Assembly (NCBI GenBank): GCA_038049695.1
Contig: CP142461.1
Span: forward strand, 31,441,001-31,505,000
Direction of reading: 5' to 3'
Source: Cinnamomum chago
Lineage: Eukaryota > Streptophyta > Magnoliopsida > Laurales > Lauraceae
DNA: 64,000 nt
Shown in pieces: positions 1 to 10,899 of this stretch (its first letter is position 1; every line of letters starts with the position of its first letter). The notes below the pieces were generated by a model, which saw only the letters and a program-made list of their open reading frames with translations, was not told the DNA's origin and searched no databases. The translations under genes and the position numbers were made by a program.

Positions 1-301
1 ACACAAGTTTCTAATTTCTGCATGTACAATCACAACTATAACGAATTCGGCCTTTATACTTCTACTGTCTACATGCTACCATAACCAGATTGTTGTGTCA
101 TTGGCATTGCCAACTGCTTCTATTGTAAATTTCCAGATCTTCACACATTCAATTACTACGTTTTGCAGTCTTTGCCTATTTCAATATGTTTTCAGATCTA
201 GGTGCAACAATTATTTTATTACTATCTTCAATTAGCAAAATGATTTTATGACTGAACTGTAGTAGTCGGTGACATGACTCATTCTCCTTTTTCATTTACA
301 G
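1..301 (+). other. Intron sequence upstream of the first visible TAF13 exon
   Basis: AT-rich non-coding sequence ending in a pyrimidine-rich stretch and the acceptor AG at 300-301. No other feature is visible. Confidence 0.7.
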
Positions 302-3300
302 CCTCTCCCAGAAACTGTCGCACTTGTTGAAGACATTGTTGTTGAGTACGTCACAGATATGGTGAGTCTGATTATTCTTTACTTTTTTTAATCTTTAGTG
401 TATGCTTTATGACCGATTATGGATTTATGGAGTATAAGTGAAGTGGACACTGATACATGCATAGAATTCTTGTTCAGGAACTAGATACTGATTTCTTTAT
501 CATTTAGAAGTTTCTTTGATGAAAAAGATTGCACAAAGATGGAAGTTTGAAGAGATCTATTAGTACAATCATTCATCATATTACAACACATTTTTCCAGG
601 GATGAATATTTATGAAAAACAATTAGATATAGCTCCATAAGATTCTGATGTGATGTTTTCAGTTTGACATTATAAAAAATGTTTTTACCAATGTGTTACT
701 TATATGGTTGATCATAAATAAGTGATAGTGCCTCAACCCTTTATGCTACAGTCGCATGATTTTGTTCATTTATGACATTTACTTGTCATTGGCATATCAA
801 TAGGTGCATAAAGCCCAAGATATTGCTTCGAGAAGGGGAAAGCTTTTAACAGAGGACTTCTTATTTCTAATTCGCAAGGTAATTTATTTCAGAGCACCGC
901 TTACTTGCGTGATGATTGAATTCTCTTTTTATGTGATATTGTAACTTTGCTTGGATAAGATGTCTTTGATTCACTATTTTGGTAGGAATATACATGGGCG
1001 TTTGGGTTTCTTTGTGCTGTACTTGTATCATTAACATTTTCTGGAACCATTTCGATTAAGTTGGTGATTTCTTTGTGCTGTACATTTTATTCTTTGTTTC
1101 ACATTTCAAAAGGCATTCAATTTTTATTTCATACACAAGTCTTGACTTCTTAATCCACTGCTTTGAAAATTTATCATCTTAGGGGTTTTCTGATATTGCA
1201 CAGTTATTTATTTTAAAAAATGAATTCTTAAAAAAATGATTTTTCTAAAATTGGGGTTTATCAGAACATGTTTGGCATAATCATGTATAAAAACTAGTTT
1301 TAGGCTTTTAGCTGACAACTTGTTTTCTTTTGCTTATTTAGGATTGGAACAGATTGTGTTCCACTCACAAAACAAATATCCATGCTTCTCGAGAATTATT
1401 CTGCTTGGGCAGTTGGGATCAATTACAAAAGCAAAAGCTTAAGGCTTAAGCATTGATGTAGTCGCCCCACCTCAGTTTACCAGTACGCTGGTTACGTATA
1501 ACTTTGATTAGACAATTTAATCATTTGTAACAATTAAACAAGATGGCCCTTATTGATTACGGCCACAGAGTTAACCTTTTTTCACTGCTAACATGACTTG
1601 AACTGACAACCTCATGCTTGCGACAATGAATGCTTTCCGAAAGTTTGCCGAAGTAATTTAGACCAGCAGTTGCAGACTCCACCTTAGAGTACTGACGCTG
1701 CTTCAAAATAACTTTGAACAGATAATTCTAATCATTAGATAAATGGTTAGCAAAATAGGTTGTCCAATCAATTTAGTTCAACAATTAAATCCACCTTGAA
1801 TTACCCATGCCGCTCAACAATAACTTCTGCCAAATGATTTCCACAATCCGATAATTGTCAACCAAAATGAGTATCAATTAGAATAGCGAAAGCCTTGTCG
1901 TCAATTTAGAGCATCCATCATGTGGTCCTCATGGCGGTTTCCCTTGCTGCTCAAGAATAACTTTGATCAGATTCGTACCCTTCTGATGGGGGCAATTTTA
2001 TTTTAAATGCTTCCATCACTTTCTATTCCGTAAGTTAAAATAATACTTTCAATAAAGAAGGCTAAATGATTGACACTATTTGCGTAGTCTGAGAAACATT
2101 TCAAACCCGAAAGGATATATACACAGTCAGCCAACACACCATACTTGTGGCTTTTCAGCTTTTCCCAGTGTGACCTGTGAAATCATGACTACTAGGTTAA
2201 AATGTGGGTTCATCTTGTTCTCTGAATCTAACTTACATGAATATGCGCACGTGTATCAGTATCTCTAGTTTTCTGATTCAGATACTGGTTCATACTTTAT
2301 AGATGTACAACTGGCTCACTTTTTTAATTTCAATAATGTCTTAGCCACCACTGCTGCTATTGCTGTTGATATTATTGTTGTGTTTACCTGTTACTGTTAT
2401 TTTTTCCCCATGTTCCTTTGCACTGCTACCTTGACATATAATACATGGAGACTTCTATAGGGCTGGACTACTCACATATGGTCCATGGAGGACGTAGTAC
2501 TGATATGGATATGATATAAAAATGCCGTGCATAGGGCTGTAGTCTTATCCTACATTTTTCACAAATATTTTATTTTAGGGCTGTAGGAATATTGATTTGC
2601 TGTTTTTTTTTGCAACCAATGAATACACTATGAAATAGTACCTCATTTAAACCAATAAAAAAGACAATCAATACTTATTGAATATACTAGAATATCTTTA
2701 ATCCATTGCACACGTCATTGCCATCAAACCCTTATTACATAAATATATATATATATATATTAAATGATACATATATGATGCCTAGATACTTCATAATAGA
2801 CAATTTATTGTGTTATATCGTATCTAATACTTCACTATTTATGAGTAAAATCTGTGTCCCTCTCATATCGATAGTGTATCCCTGCCATGCTGTACCTCGG
2901 CACCATAGGTTATCCCATTATGATTTTTATTGAAATGGCCCATATGTATTCATACCATTAGATTGATCATGGCAAATTTATATTTTAAACATTTTTGTAT
3001 CAGTAACTGAAAATTATATTAAAGAAAGAATGGAACAGAACAATGAAGACCAAGACCAAACCCAACAAAGAATATGATCATTACTCTTATTTGTATGTGT
3101 TGTATTGCAAAAATACTGCAAAAAATATGGTGTTTTTTTTTTCCAAGCAACAATTTTAGTTTGATGGAATTGATCTTGTTTTGACACTTTTAGCTATTTT
3201 ATGTTGTTCATTGTTGTATTTATCTCTACAGTAGTATCAATAGTACTAGAATTCCCTTGTGTTGGAACTTGGAACACACAATGCCATTATCTATGCCATT

Positions 3301-6174
3301 GTTTTCTTCACTATTTCACACCTGAATTTATGCCACCGATATCCATATTTATAACACGGCACCATATGTTAACTGATAGTTGACCATTAAATAATAATAA
3401 TAATAATAATGACGACGTCGACAACCAAGACTATAATAATAGTTATCAGAATCCCAAATCCCGATTCGTCTCCGGAATTTTAAGCAAAATGATTCGTATC
3501 TATGCAACGAATCTTATTTACAAATGAATCTTAGAATTCAGGTATAAATATTACGATTTGATACTCATTTCATCGAATCTTACGATTCAAGCGATTCAGC
3601 TAAACGAGAATCTCTACAACCAGTAAGTTGATAATAATAATAATAATCTTTTACCTTTTTTTCTTTCTTTCTTTTAGCACTTTTTTATTTTTAATGGTTA
3701 TTTAGTAGTTAACGAAACCTCCTAAGATCTTTTTGCGGCTTTGATAAGGTTTTAAAGATGAATAAAGAACATGTATTTAACTAAAGCATTTGACTGTAAG
3801 TATGGTGCTTGTGTAAATTTTATTCTTTTTTTAATTTATTTTGGTTTTTTTCTTCATGAACACTTTCTTTAATTCAAGAGATATCCTACCATGTAAGATT
3901 GATGGTTTGATTTTTATATTTTGATTTAAAGATAATAAATATATATATTGATACTTTAAACTTATTTAACTATTGACACATCATGTATTTCATATATATA
4001 TGTGTGTGTGTGTGTGTCATGATATTCTTGATATGATTGTATGATAGACTTGTTATTACATTTATACTACTATTAATGGGAAAAATAGATGGTTATGAAT
4101 ATTTTTTTCTTTTTCTTTTAATTTTTAATTATTTTTTATATTTATTAGAAAAATAAAAAATCCTACGATTCTCGATTCAATTCATGGGTATGAACGATTT
4201 GCGATACGATTCCGATTTTGAAGACTATGGTACTAACTCCTATTAGAGTAAAATTTAAGTAAACCACTTAAGGGAAGAGCTTTTATTCTGAGTAGCATGA
4301 ATCTTTCTACGTTTTTCACCATTTTATAATATTAGGTAGCGTTTGGTTCGCGGTAATGAGGGTCGGAATGGAATGGTCATTCCAATGGAATGATCATTAC
4401 AACGTTTGGTTCGCAAAAAGTGGCGGAATGACCTATACTTCCGGAATCACCATTCCTTTATGTAGAGGAATGGCCATTCCACTGGCCATTCCATTCCTTT
4501 ATAAAATTTTCTTGAGACCAAAATGCCCTCCACCCTCCACCTTCCTCCTCCTAGTCGCCAGTTGGGAATGAGATGAAGGCCCTAGCCGTCACCGCCCCCC
4601 CACCCCAAAAAAAAAAAATATCATTTTTCTCTTTTCTTCTTTTTCTTCCTCCTCCCCTCTCTATTCTCTCTCTCCCCCCCTCTGTTGATTTCACTACTAA
4701 TTTAAGTGAATGGGTGAATCTCAGTTCATAAAATCATTCATGCCAACCAATTTATGGACAATCCAGAACAGAGAAGGTAACCCTTCCATGGAGGTGTTCA
4801 AGGAGACATGTAGCCACCGTAAAACATGGGGTCGCATGGCTAAACAGCACATCTCAATCATGCTCCATGGCCGCAGCACTTATCGCTTCAGTGGCTTACG
4901 TCTCGGCCACCACTATTCCAGGTGGGGACAATCAAAACATCGGCTTGCATTCGACACCTTTGCCATCGCTTCACTCGTTGCCCTGTGCTTCTCTGTCACT
5001 TCCCTAACCATGTTCTTATCCATCTTCACCACTAACTACACAGTCCAGGACTTTCCATAATCTACCAACGAAGCTCTTCATCTCAATTGGTGAATGGGTC
5101 TGGAGAGGGTTGAGATGGATCTGCGCAGAGAGAATGGGTCTGGAGATGGGTCTGGAGAGGGGGGAGGAGGAGGAGGGTATTTTGGTCCGTCTTATGTAAA
5201 TTTTATTCCATTCCGGGCATCATTCCAGCTTACCAAATGCAAGAACAGGAATAAGAATTCCATTACTGGATTGATTCTTCAGTCTAACCAAATGTTGGAA
5301 TGAAAATGACCATTCCTGCCTAAAATGACCATTCCAGACTCATTCCACTCTCCATTCCATTCCCACCTAAAACCATTCCAGCGAACCAAACGCTACCTTA
5401 GTGAGTGGTCTATCAATGACGTTCTCTTCAATCATCTATTCTACAACAAGCATCATGGCCCATCAAAATATTACAAGTCATTAATTTATACATTTTCAGC
5501 CATCCATGTCTGTTACTGGCTCTTGGCCCATTAAACAATTACAAGAAATGAATCAATTCATAAATTAACAAGTAATTAATCCCGCATAGGCCTTGCTTTG
5601 ATTAGAGTGAGATACAACTCTGTATCCAAAAAAAAAAGGTGTAAATGATTATTTTGAGCGGTTTAGATTCATTACAGTGAGCTCTACTATTTTTGTATTT
5701 TAATTATTCTCAAAGTTCTAATAAATTATCTTTAAATTTAATTGGTATTTTCAAATCTAAGATTTTTTATTTGGATATTATTAAGAAACTCTGAAATAAA
5801 TAAATATGTCTTAAATGATAAGTAAAAGAAATCAAGAAATATGAAAATACTATTGATGCCTCTAAAAGAATTCTAGCTTTGCTGCTGCTAGTTGATTATC
5901 GCTTGCCTCTCTAGAAGAAAATCTCGGCTCCGTCACTACATGCCTGTATCCACATGTGGGCACCATTGGTGTAATGCCATGATGTAAACCTTTTTACAGT
6001 TCTCATCATGTCTTCTGATTCATGAACATCCCTAATTTTTTAACTTCTCATTCACTGGACCAGGACTTGCCCAAACTCCATCGATGTACAGAACTGCTAT
6101 CAATGAATGAAGAGCTTAAACAAGCGAGGAAGGCCTTTGAAGTTGATGAAGAGAAGCTTGCAACTAATGATTGA
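302..6174 (+). CDS. TAF13: TAF13, TFIID subunit 13 (3' part, three coding exons)
   Basis: Partial gene; its 5' exons lie left of the window. Coding exons are 302-361, 804-878 and 6064-6174, each bounded by AG and GT and all in phase 0. They encode 81 residues: PLPETVALVEDIVVEYVTDM, then VHKAQDIASRRGKLL followed by TEDFLFLIRK, then DLPKLHRCTELLSMNEELKQ and ARKAFEVDEEKLATND, with stop TGA at 6172-6174. This matches the C-terminal half of the TFIID-18 kDa histone-fold domain of plant TAF13, including the LLTEDFLFLIRKD helix. TAF13 pairs with TAF11 through histone folds within the general transcription factor TFIID in the nucleus. The odd feature is the last intron (879-6063, about 5.2 kb), which is swollen by a Harbinger-type element and a GATTCG-rich repeat. 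The exon joins are seen in the sequence; the identity rests on recall of the family. Confidence 0.93.
879..4334 (+). other. TAF13 last intron, 5' part
   Basis: Non-coding. It begins with GTAATT after AAG and contains no ORF that I recognise. Between 1480 and 1970 there are four loosely similar phrases resembling GCTGCTCAA-AATAACTTTGA-CAG (near 1481, 1700, 1810 and 1950), perhaps an old tandem repeat. There is a TA run at 2748-2760 and an (AAT)n run near 3390-3410. The stretch from about 3430 to 4235 is a separate dispersed repeat. Confidence 0.6.
3430..4235. repeat. Dispersed GATTCG/GAATCTTACGATTC-rich repeat, copy 1
   Basis: This stretch is rich in GATTCGTATCTA, GAATCTTACGATTC and similar palindrome-like words, followed by a TTTTTCTTTCTTTCTTTT tract and a TAGTTAACGAAACCTCCTAA phrase. 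The same order of words recurs in the IDH intron at about 62605-62940 (GATTCGTATCTACACAATGA, then the T/C tract, then GATTAGCGAAACATCCTAA). Two copies in unrelated introns show it is a dispersed repeat. No TIR, LTR or coding sequence allows it to be classed. Confidence 0.6.
4335..5397. mobile_element. PIF/Harbinger-type non-autonomous element carrying a captured gene fragment
   Basis: The left end GGTAGCGTTTGGTTCGC (4335-4351) is the exact inverted complement of the right end (5381-5397). The element is flanked by TTA on both sides (4332-4334 and 5398-5400), the TWA target duplication typical of PIF/Harbinger. The ends are also packed with GGAATG/CATTCC words that pair with one another. There is no transposase ORF, so the element is non-autonomous. 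The middle (about 4710-5095) holds a broken ankyrin/PGG-type coding fragment that is unrelated to transposition. It sits inside the last intron of TAF13. Confidence 0.88.
4710..5095 (+). pseudogene. Captured, frame-broken PGG-domain fragment of a plant ankyrin-repeat membrane protein
   Basis: Read across changing frames, this stretch gives the order of features in plant ankyrin/PGG proteins. First is a linker, WTIQNREGNPSMEVFKET. After a frame change comes a first membrane helix with the family motif (WLNSTSQSCSMAAALIASVA, then TTIPGGDNQNIG). After another change comes a second helix region (FDTFAIASLVALCFSVTSL, then FLSIFTTNYTVQDF), and after a third change HNLPTKLFISIGEW. At least three frameshifts make it non-functional as written. 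The longest open stretch runs 4710-5060. The PGG family is known from membrane ankyrin proteins of the ACD6 type; a functional role for this copy is not supported. Confidence 0.8.
5398..6063 (+). other. TAF13 last intron, 3' part
   Basis: Non-coding AT-rich sequence ending in TTCACTGGACCAG at the acceptor of the last TAF13 exon. No further element is recognised. Confidence 0.6.
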
Positions 6175-6910
6175 AATGGCAGAAGTTTTTTTTTTTTTTT
6201 TTTGTATCTTTTTTTGTTTTTTTCAAACTTTATTGACATAAAGGTCTGTGTTATCCTTAGGAATTGTCATCTAACGAATGAGTGATTATAGATTCAAAAT
6301 GTGGTGGTTATTGTAATCATGGTTTGGGCAACTATACCCTTTTAACTGTCTGGATTGCATTGTGTGTTGTACCTGCTAATTCAGTTTGTACTGCATTGTG
6401 GAGCCTAAGAACCACGCAGGATTAGCCGTTGAATTGGGGGGCTCCTGTGCTACAAGCAATATATACATACACCTATCTCATCGACCAGTCGATGTTGTTG
6501 AAGGATAGCAAAAATAGCTCATGAGTTATGTACATCTCTCAAGCAAGGTGTAAAAAATTTTATTTAAAAATGAGTTCATTTACACACCATTTCTACGTGA
6601 TCTATAAGAACTTTCCAACCAATGAATAGGTGCCTTCAACTTCAAGGGGTCCGGGCTAATGCCCATAGGAGGAAGAGTAGAAAGTTTTAAAAAAAAAAAA
6701 AAAAATCATTGGAATTCTCTAATGCAAGGGAGCCAAGGAGGAAGGTCAACGGATTCAAAACTGAATTTCCGCATTTTTAGAATTAATTGCAGCTTTGGTT
6801 GGTTGACACATTGAAGGGCTAATCAGCCATATTAAACAACCCAACTGTCAACCTCAGAATCTTCCTCTTTTTAAGTGCAACCACAATGCTATTTTTTCAT
6901 ATTCCACCCC
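6175..6910. other. TAF13 3' UTR and intergenic spacer
   Basis: Begins with the TAF13 3' UTR, including a 20-base T run near 6186. The rest is AT-rich, with a 16-base A run near 6690. No coding sequence is recognised up to the TATA box at 6911. Confidence 0.55.
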
Positions 6911-6917
6911 TATAAAT
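6911..6917 (+). promoter_or_regulatory. TATA box of the DUF761 gene
   Basis: TATAAAT inside CCCCTATAAATTATC lies 89 bases before the ATG at 7000. A start site about 30 bases downstream would give a 5' UTR of roughly 55-60 bases beginning in CTTCTGTTTTTCAAGC. Confidence 0.6.
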
Positions 6918-6999
6918 TATCTAGCAATCTTCTGTTTTTCAAGCTCCTCTCATCAAACACCCTGCAAAGGCAAGGCACATAAAGTCCTTGGCTCCTTCC

Positions 7000-7539
7000 A
7001 TGGACAAGGATGCCATTGCTCCTCCCAAGGTTAAGGTAGCCAAGGGCAAGGCCAATGCCTCCAAAAAGGGCGGCCCGCTTCGCTTGATGCGGGCCGCTCT
7101 CTTTCTGATCAAGGGCCGATCGCCTTGTAAATCGGCATCAACCGATGTCATCAAATCGGCCGACAAGGATGGCCTTTGGAGGAACTTAGTGGGTGCGGTG
7201 CGGCCGCTTCATGAGCTGCCCCACTGTACACTATCACCACCACCATCACCACCTGCATTTTCAGTAGAGCCCATTGACTCGCGGATGGACTTTTTCCATG
7301 AAGTGCCCCAACCCCCTCCGTCACCGCCTTTGGGCTGTGATGAGGTTAATGGAATGAGCCGGTATGCCTCTGCCGAGGACCTCACAGAGCTCGACCTGCC
7401 GGAGGTGTGCTGTGATGGCAATGTGGACGGTGGAGATGATGCGATCGATGTTAAGGCTGATGAATTCATTGCGAAATTCTACAAACAGCTGCGCTTGGAT
7501 TCCATCGGCCATCACAAAAACATGATTGAGAGTGCTTAA
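7000..7539 (+). CDS. DUF761-family protein (single exon, 179 aa)
   Basis: An open frame of 179 codons with a GC content clearly above its surroundings. The start is the ATG at 7000 (MDKDAIAPPK) in a good plant context (TTCCATGGA). The frame is open a few codons upstream, but with no earlier ATG after the TATA box. The N-terminus is Lys/Ala-rich and basic and is followed by GGPLRLMRAALFLIKGRS. The middle is proline-rich, with two PPPSPP segments. The C-terminus, ADEFIAKFYKQLRLD (residues 153-167), matches the end motif of the plant DUF761 (cotton-fibre-expressed) family. No signal peptide or membrane span is evident. The molecular role of the family is poorly known and I assign none. AATAAA-like polyadenylation signals follow at 7540 and 7631. 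Confidence 0.85.
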   Translation: MDKDAIAPPKVKVAKGKANASKKGGPLRLMRAALFLIKGRSPCKSASTDVIKSADKDGLWRNLVGAVRPLHELPHCTLSPPPSPPAFSVEPIDSRMDFFHEVPQPPPSPPLGCDEVNGMSRYASAEDLTELDLPEVCCDGNVDGGDDAIDVKADEFIAKFYKQLRLDSIGHHKNMIESA

Positions 7540-7882
7540 AATAAATCTAGTTTTCCTTGTTTTTCTTTTTTTTTCTTTTTGTTCTTGTTCTTTTCGGTAA
7601 TTAGAGATGTTGTTGTCTAATGAAAGCATGTAATAAAGGACATCCAATGGGGTGCATTCAGATTGTGCTTTTTAGCCTTTGTTTCTAATCCTTTATAAAG
7701 GTCACTTTTGATTTTGCCCATGTTTGGATTGATGTTTTTAGGAAGATTTGAGAGTTAAAGGTGATGGCTTTTGTGATGTTTCACAGGATAGGTCTGTGTT
7801 GGCTTAGACCTAAATGTCATGACAAAGTTTGGCAGATAATAGACTTTGATTTTAAAAAAGCAGTGGACAAGGCATACCACCA
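7540..7882 (+). other. 3' UTR and spacer after the DUF761 gene
   Basis: T-rich sequence with GTAATAAAGG near 7630 as a likely polyadenylation signal. No gene is seen up to the hAT-type element. Confidence 0.55.
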
Positions 7883-7890
7883 CTTAAGAT

Positions 7891-8577
7891 TAGCGCTGCA
7901 CATGGGCAGTTCGGACTGGTTTAACACTAAAACCAACAATCAAACCAAACCTGTCAGTTTTTTAATTAACTAATTCGATCCGACCGATGGAGAGGGCTTA
8001 AACCAAACCGAACAAAACCGAACGGACCGATGGAGAGGGCTTAAACTGTTGTTTTTTATTTTATTTTTTTGAAAACAAACATTGAAAATTTCAAAATGAT
8101 TATACACCGTCTTTTGCATTTATTCAAATGTTTAGTGCAAACATAAGAATCTAACATTCTAGACTTGACTAAACGCATATAAAAAATAATTCTACTACAA
8201 AAAGAGAGTTTGGACTAAACATAAGCGCACAAAAAACAAAAATTAACCAGCTTGCAGTTGAACATTCATTCCACATGATACCCTCGGAGGCAGTGTTAAT
8301 TGTTGAGTTCATGTGAGAATGAAGTTGTCGAATGTAACTATGAAAGTAGTCAAAAACGAAATACTAAGGCTAAAATAGTAAAAAAGTAATATTTAAGTTA
8401 CTACATACGGTCGGTTCGGTTTAAGCGGTTAACCATTGGCTCAAACCGATAATCGACCGATGTAAGCGGTTTTTATAATTTTCAAACCGTTAATCGAACC
8501 GATCTACTATAAACCGATTCGAACCACCCGATTCAGTCTAGTTTTGCGGTGATACCGGATTTTTTTGTGAAGCCCTA
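7891..8577. mobile_element. hAT-type non-autonomous element, copy 1 (687 bp)
   Basis: It begins TAGCGCTGCACATGGGC and ends TGAAGCCCTA, an imperfect terminal inverted repeat of the TAGGGCTGCACA type seen in plant hAT elements. The flanking 8 bp CTTAAGAT is repeated exactly (7883-7890 and 8578-8585), the size expected for hAT. The interior is full of CGGTTCGGTT/AACCGAACC words and has no transposase frame. It shares both ends and most of its interior with the element at 9431-10379. Confidence 0.88.
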
Positions 8578-8699
8578 CTTAAGATGTATTTTTAAAGACG
8601 CAATTTTTTATCTTTTATTTTGCATACAATTACACATGAAAGAATAACCATTCACAAGTTATATCAATAAATTTAAGTATTTTTTTTTTCTATCAAAGT

Positions 8700-8792
8700 T
8701 TCCAATCTTTTAGGCTGGACTAATCCCTCCGGCCCAAAAGGAAGTCGGGTAAACTCCCGTATAACCCCAATTAATAGTGCGGTTATTTATAA
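8700..8792 (-). repeat. SINE-like fragment, reverse orientation
   Basis: On the minus strand this reads ...CGCACTATTAATTGGGGTT, then TATACGGGAGTTTACCCGAC, then TTCCTTTTGGGCCGGAGGG. This matches, base for base over long stretches, the body of the better preserved SINE at 28190-28305 (GGGAGTTTACCCGACTTCC). The promoter half is missing or decayed. Confidence 0.55.
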
Positions 8793-9421
8793 ATCTAAGT
8801 AAATATTATTTATATGAAAGAATGTGTGGTCCCATTCTAGGCCAATTGCGACACGCACAATTCAATGCATTGTCGTTGCGCCCTTGCACATACAATAAAA
8901 AAAAGTTCACGTCATAATAAAACTAAGAAGGGTTGAGTACTTTTCCACTTTCTAGGTGCTGTGAAGTGAAACCTCAATTATGTATCAATTTTTGCAAGAT
9001 TAAAAGGGAGAAATCTTTCCCACCCTAAATTCTCACAAAAAGAATGAAGCCCCAATTTTATACTCATCGAAACACCACTCACCATTGAATTGAAACTCAA
9101 AAAAGCATATAGTTAAAATGCCATTGCAATTTAAGGCTATTAAACCAACGGCTAGGATAATCTAATAAGGCTAATTTTTTAGTTGACCATTATCTATCTT
9201 TTATAAAGAGACATTTCCATCTGCCTTCTTATAATTCACGGACGAATATCTAAGTAGGCTCCATAAGCTCGACCGCATGGAATAGCACTTGATTGATTGT
9301 AGGTGAACGTTTTTGAAACTTTTGAGACTTCTACTTAGATCAGGAATAGAGGAGTGGGTCGCCTCTCGAACCAAATTTTCACCAAGTCAAACTAATACAC
9401 TATTTTGGAGTGATACTTGAG
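8793..9421. other. Spacer between the two hAT-type elements
   Basis: AT-rich non-coding sequence. No gene, RNA or terminal repeat is recognised. Confidence 0.5.
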
Positions 9422-9430
9422 CCCAAAATT

Positions 9431-10379
9431 TAGGATTGCACATGGGCGGTTCGTATCGGTTTAATACTGAAACCAACAATCAAACCGAACTTGTCGGTTT
9501 TTTAATTAACCGATCCGATCCGGCCGATGGAGAGGGCTTAAACCGAACCGAACAAAACCAAACGGTTCGGTTCGGTTTGATCGGTTTAACCATTGTTTTT
9601 CATTTTATTTTTTTGAAAATCAGACATTGAAATTATCAAAATGATGATACATCGTCCTTTGCATTTATTCTAATGTTTAATGCAAACATAAAAATCCAAC
9701 ATTCCAGACTGGACTAAACGCAAGCGCGAAAAAAAAAATAACCAACTTGCAGTGAAACATTCATTCCACATGATACCATTTGGAATTACAATAGAATAAT
9801 AGTTCATGTCAAAAAAAAGTCACACACAAACAAAATCTGTATCAGCACCCACTTTATTTTTCAAAAATGAAGGTTTATTAACACATTGGTTAGGTGAGAC
9901 CAAAACCAACCATCAAAAGGCTAGTCTCTACTAGCTTTTCTAACATTCTCAAGAGTGCAGCATTCTGATAAAAACTTCATTGAAATGAGGTAGGAATTAT
10001 GATGGAAGGAAAACACCATGTACAGTAACCCCTCCATCTGCAATGAAGTATCAAAAAGCATTTGAGAGATTAAAAGAGATGTACTAAGGCAGTGTTGACG
10101 GTTGAGTTCATGTGAGAATGGAGTTGTGGAATGTAACGTTGAAAGTAGTAAAAAACGAAACCCTAAGACTAAAATAGTAAAAAAGCAACAATTAAGTTAC
10201 TACATACAGTTGGTTCAGTTTAAGCGGTTAACCGTGGGCTCAAACCAATAACCGACCGATGTAAGCGGTTTTTATGATTTTCAAAACGTTAACCAAACTG
10301 ATCTACTAAAAACCAATCCGAACCGTCCGGTTCGGTCGGTTCGGTTTTGCGGTGATACCAGATTTTTTGTACAGCCCTA
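9431..10379. mobile_element. hAT-type non-autonomous element, copy 2 (949 bp)
   Basis: Starts TAGGATTGCACATGGGCGG and ends GTACAGCCCTA. It is flanked by CCCAAAATT on both sides (9422-9430 and 10380-10388). It is in the same orientation as copy 1 and aligns with it at both ends (CGGTTTAATACTGAAACCAA at the left, GCGGTGATACCAGATTTTTT at the right). It is about 260 bp longer: a block at about 9780-10085 between the words CACATGATACC and AGGCAGTGTTGA is absent from copy 1. It has no coding capacity. Confidence 0.88.
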
Positions 10380-10593
10380 CCCAAAATTGTCTGATTAAAG
10401 AGGGAATGCCCTATTCCAATGGGCGTACATGTACTAGTCGCGTTTGTTAGGCCCTTCTCTTCTAACTATGGATTATGCATTACGTCTGCAGAAAGCACAA
10501 GATGAAAGAAGGTTTCGTTTACTACTTGGGAGTGTGAAAACAAGTGTTAACTTTCTGCAATTCTACGAGAAAGTGTGTGCACTTCGCCCTTAA

Positions 10594-10896
10594 GGACCTG
10601 TTTGGTGGCTTTACTTGTAGAGCTAAGTGGAGTAAAGGTTATTTTGAAGAAATAATAAAATATTAGTGGGTTATAATGGTATTTTATTTTTAGTTGTTTG
10701 TGATGAAATCTTTTTTATTTTTTTATTGAAAAGTGGAGTTTTTTTGTCTTTTAGTGGAGAAATGATGTTATTTTTTTACTTTTTTTTAGAAATATGGTGG
10801 AAAATTTGAATTAAAGTGCTTTTGGTGAGTTTTTTTTTTTTTTTTGAGAAATGAGACTTTACCTTGACTCTATAAGTAGAATTGCCAAACAAGCCC
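10594..10896. mobile_element. Small Harbinger-type MITE (303 bp)
   Basis: Left end GGACCTGTTTGGTGGC. The right end reads GGGCTTGTTTGGCAATTC on the opposite strand, so GG-C-TGTTTGG is shared. TAA flanks both ends (10591-10593 and 10897-10899), consistent with a TWA target duplication. The interior is T-rich and non-coding. The short, imperfect TIR keeps the class tentative. Confidence 0.6.
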
Positions 10897-10899
10897 TAA

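Noticed and set aside
1342-1450. Possible extra TAF13 exon (GATTGGAACAG after TTTAG)
   Set aside because: The conserved TAF13 protein runs directly from LIRK to DLPKL, so an exon here would break the histone fold; no matching donor in frame.
7209-7647. Minus-strand open frames over the DUF761 gene
   Set aside because: Antisense shadows with no family resemblance; the plus frame ends in the DUF761 motif.
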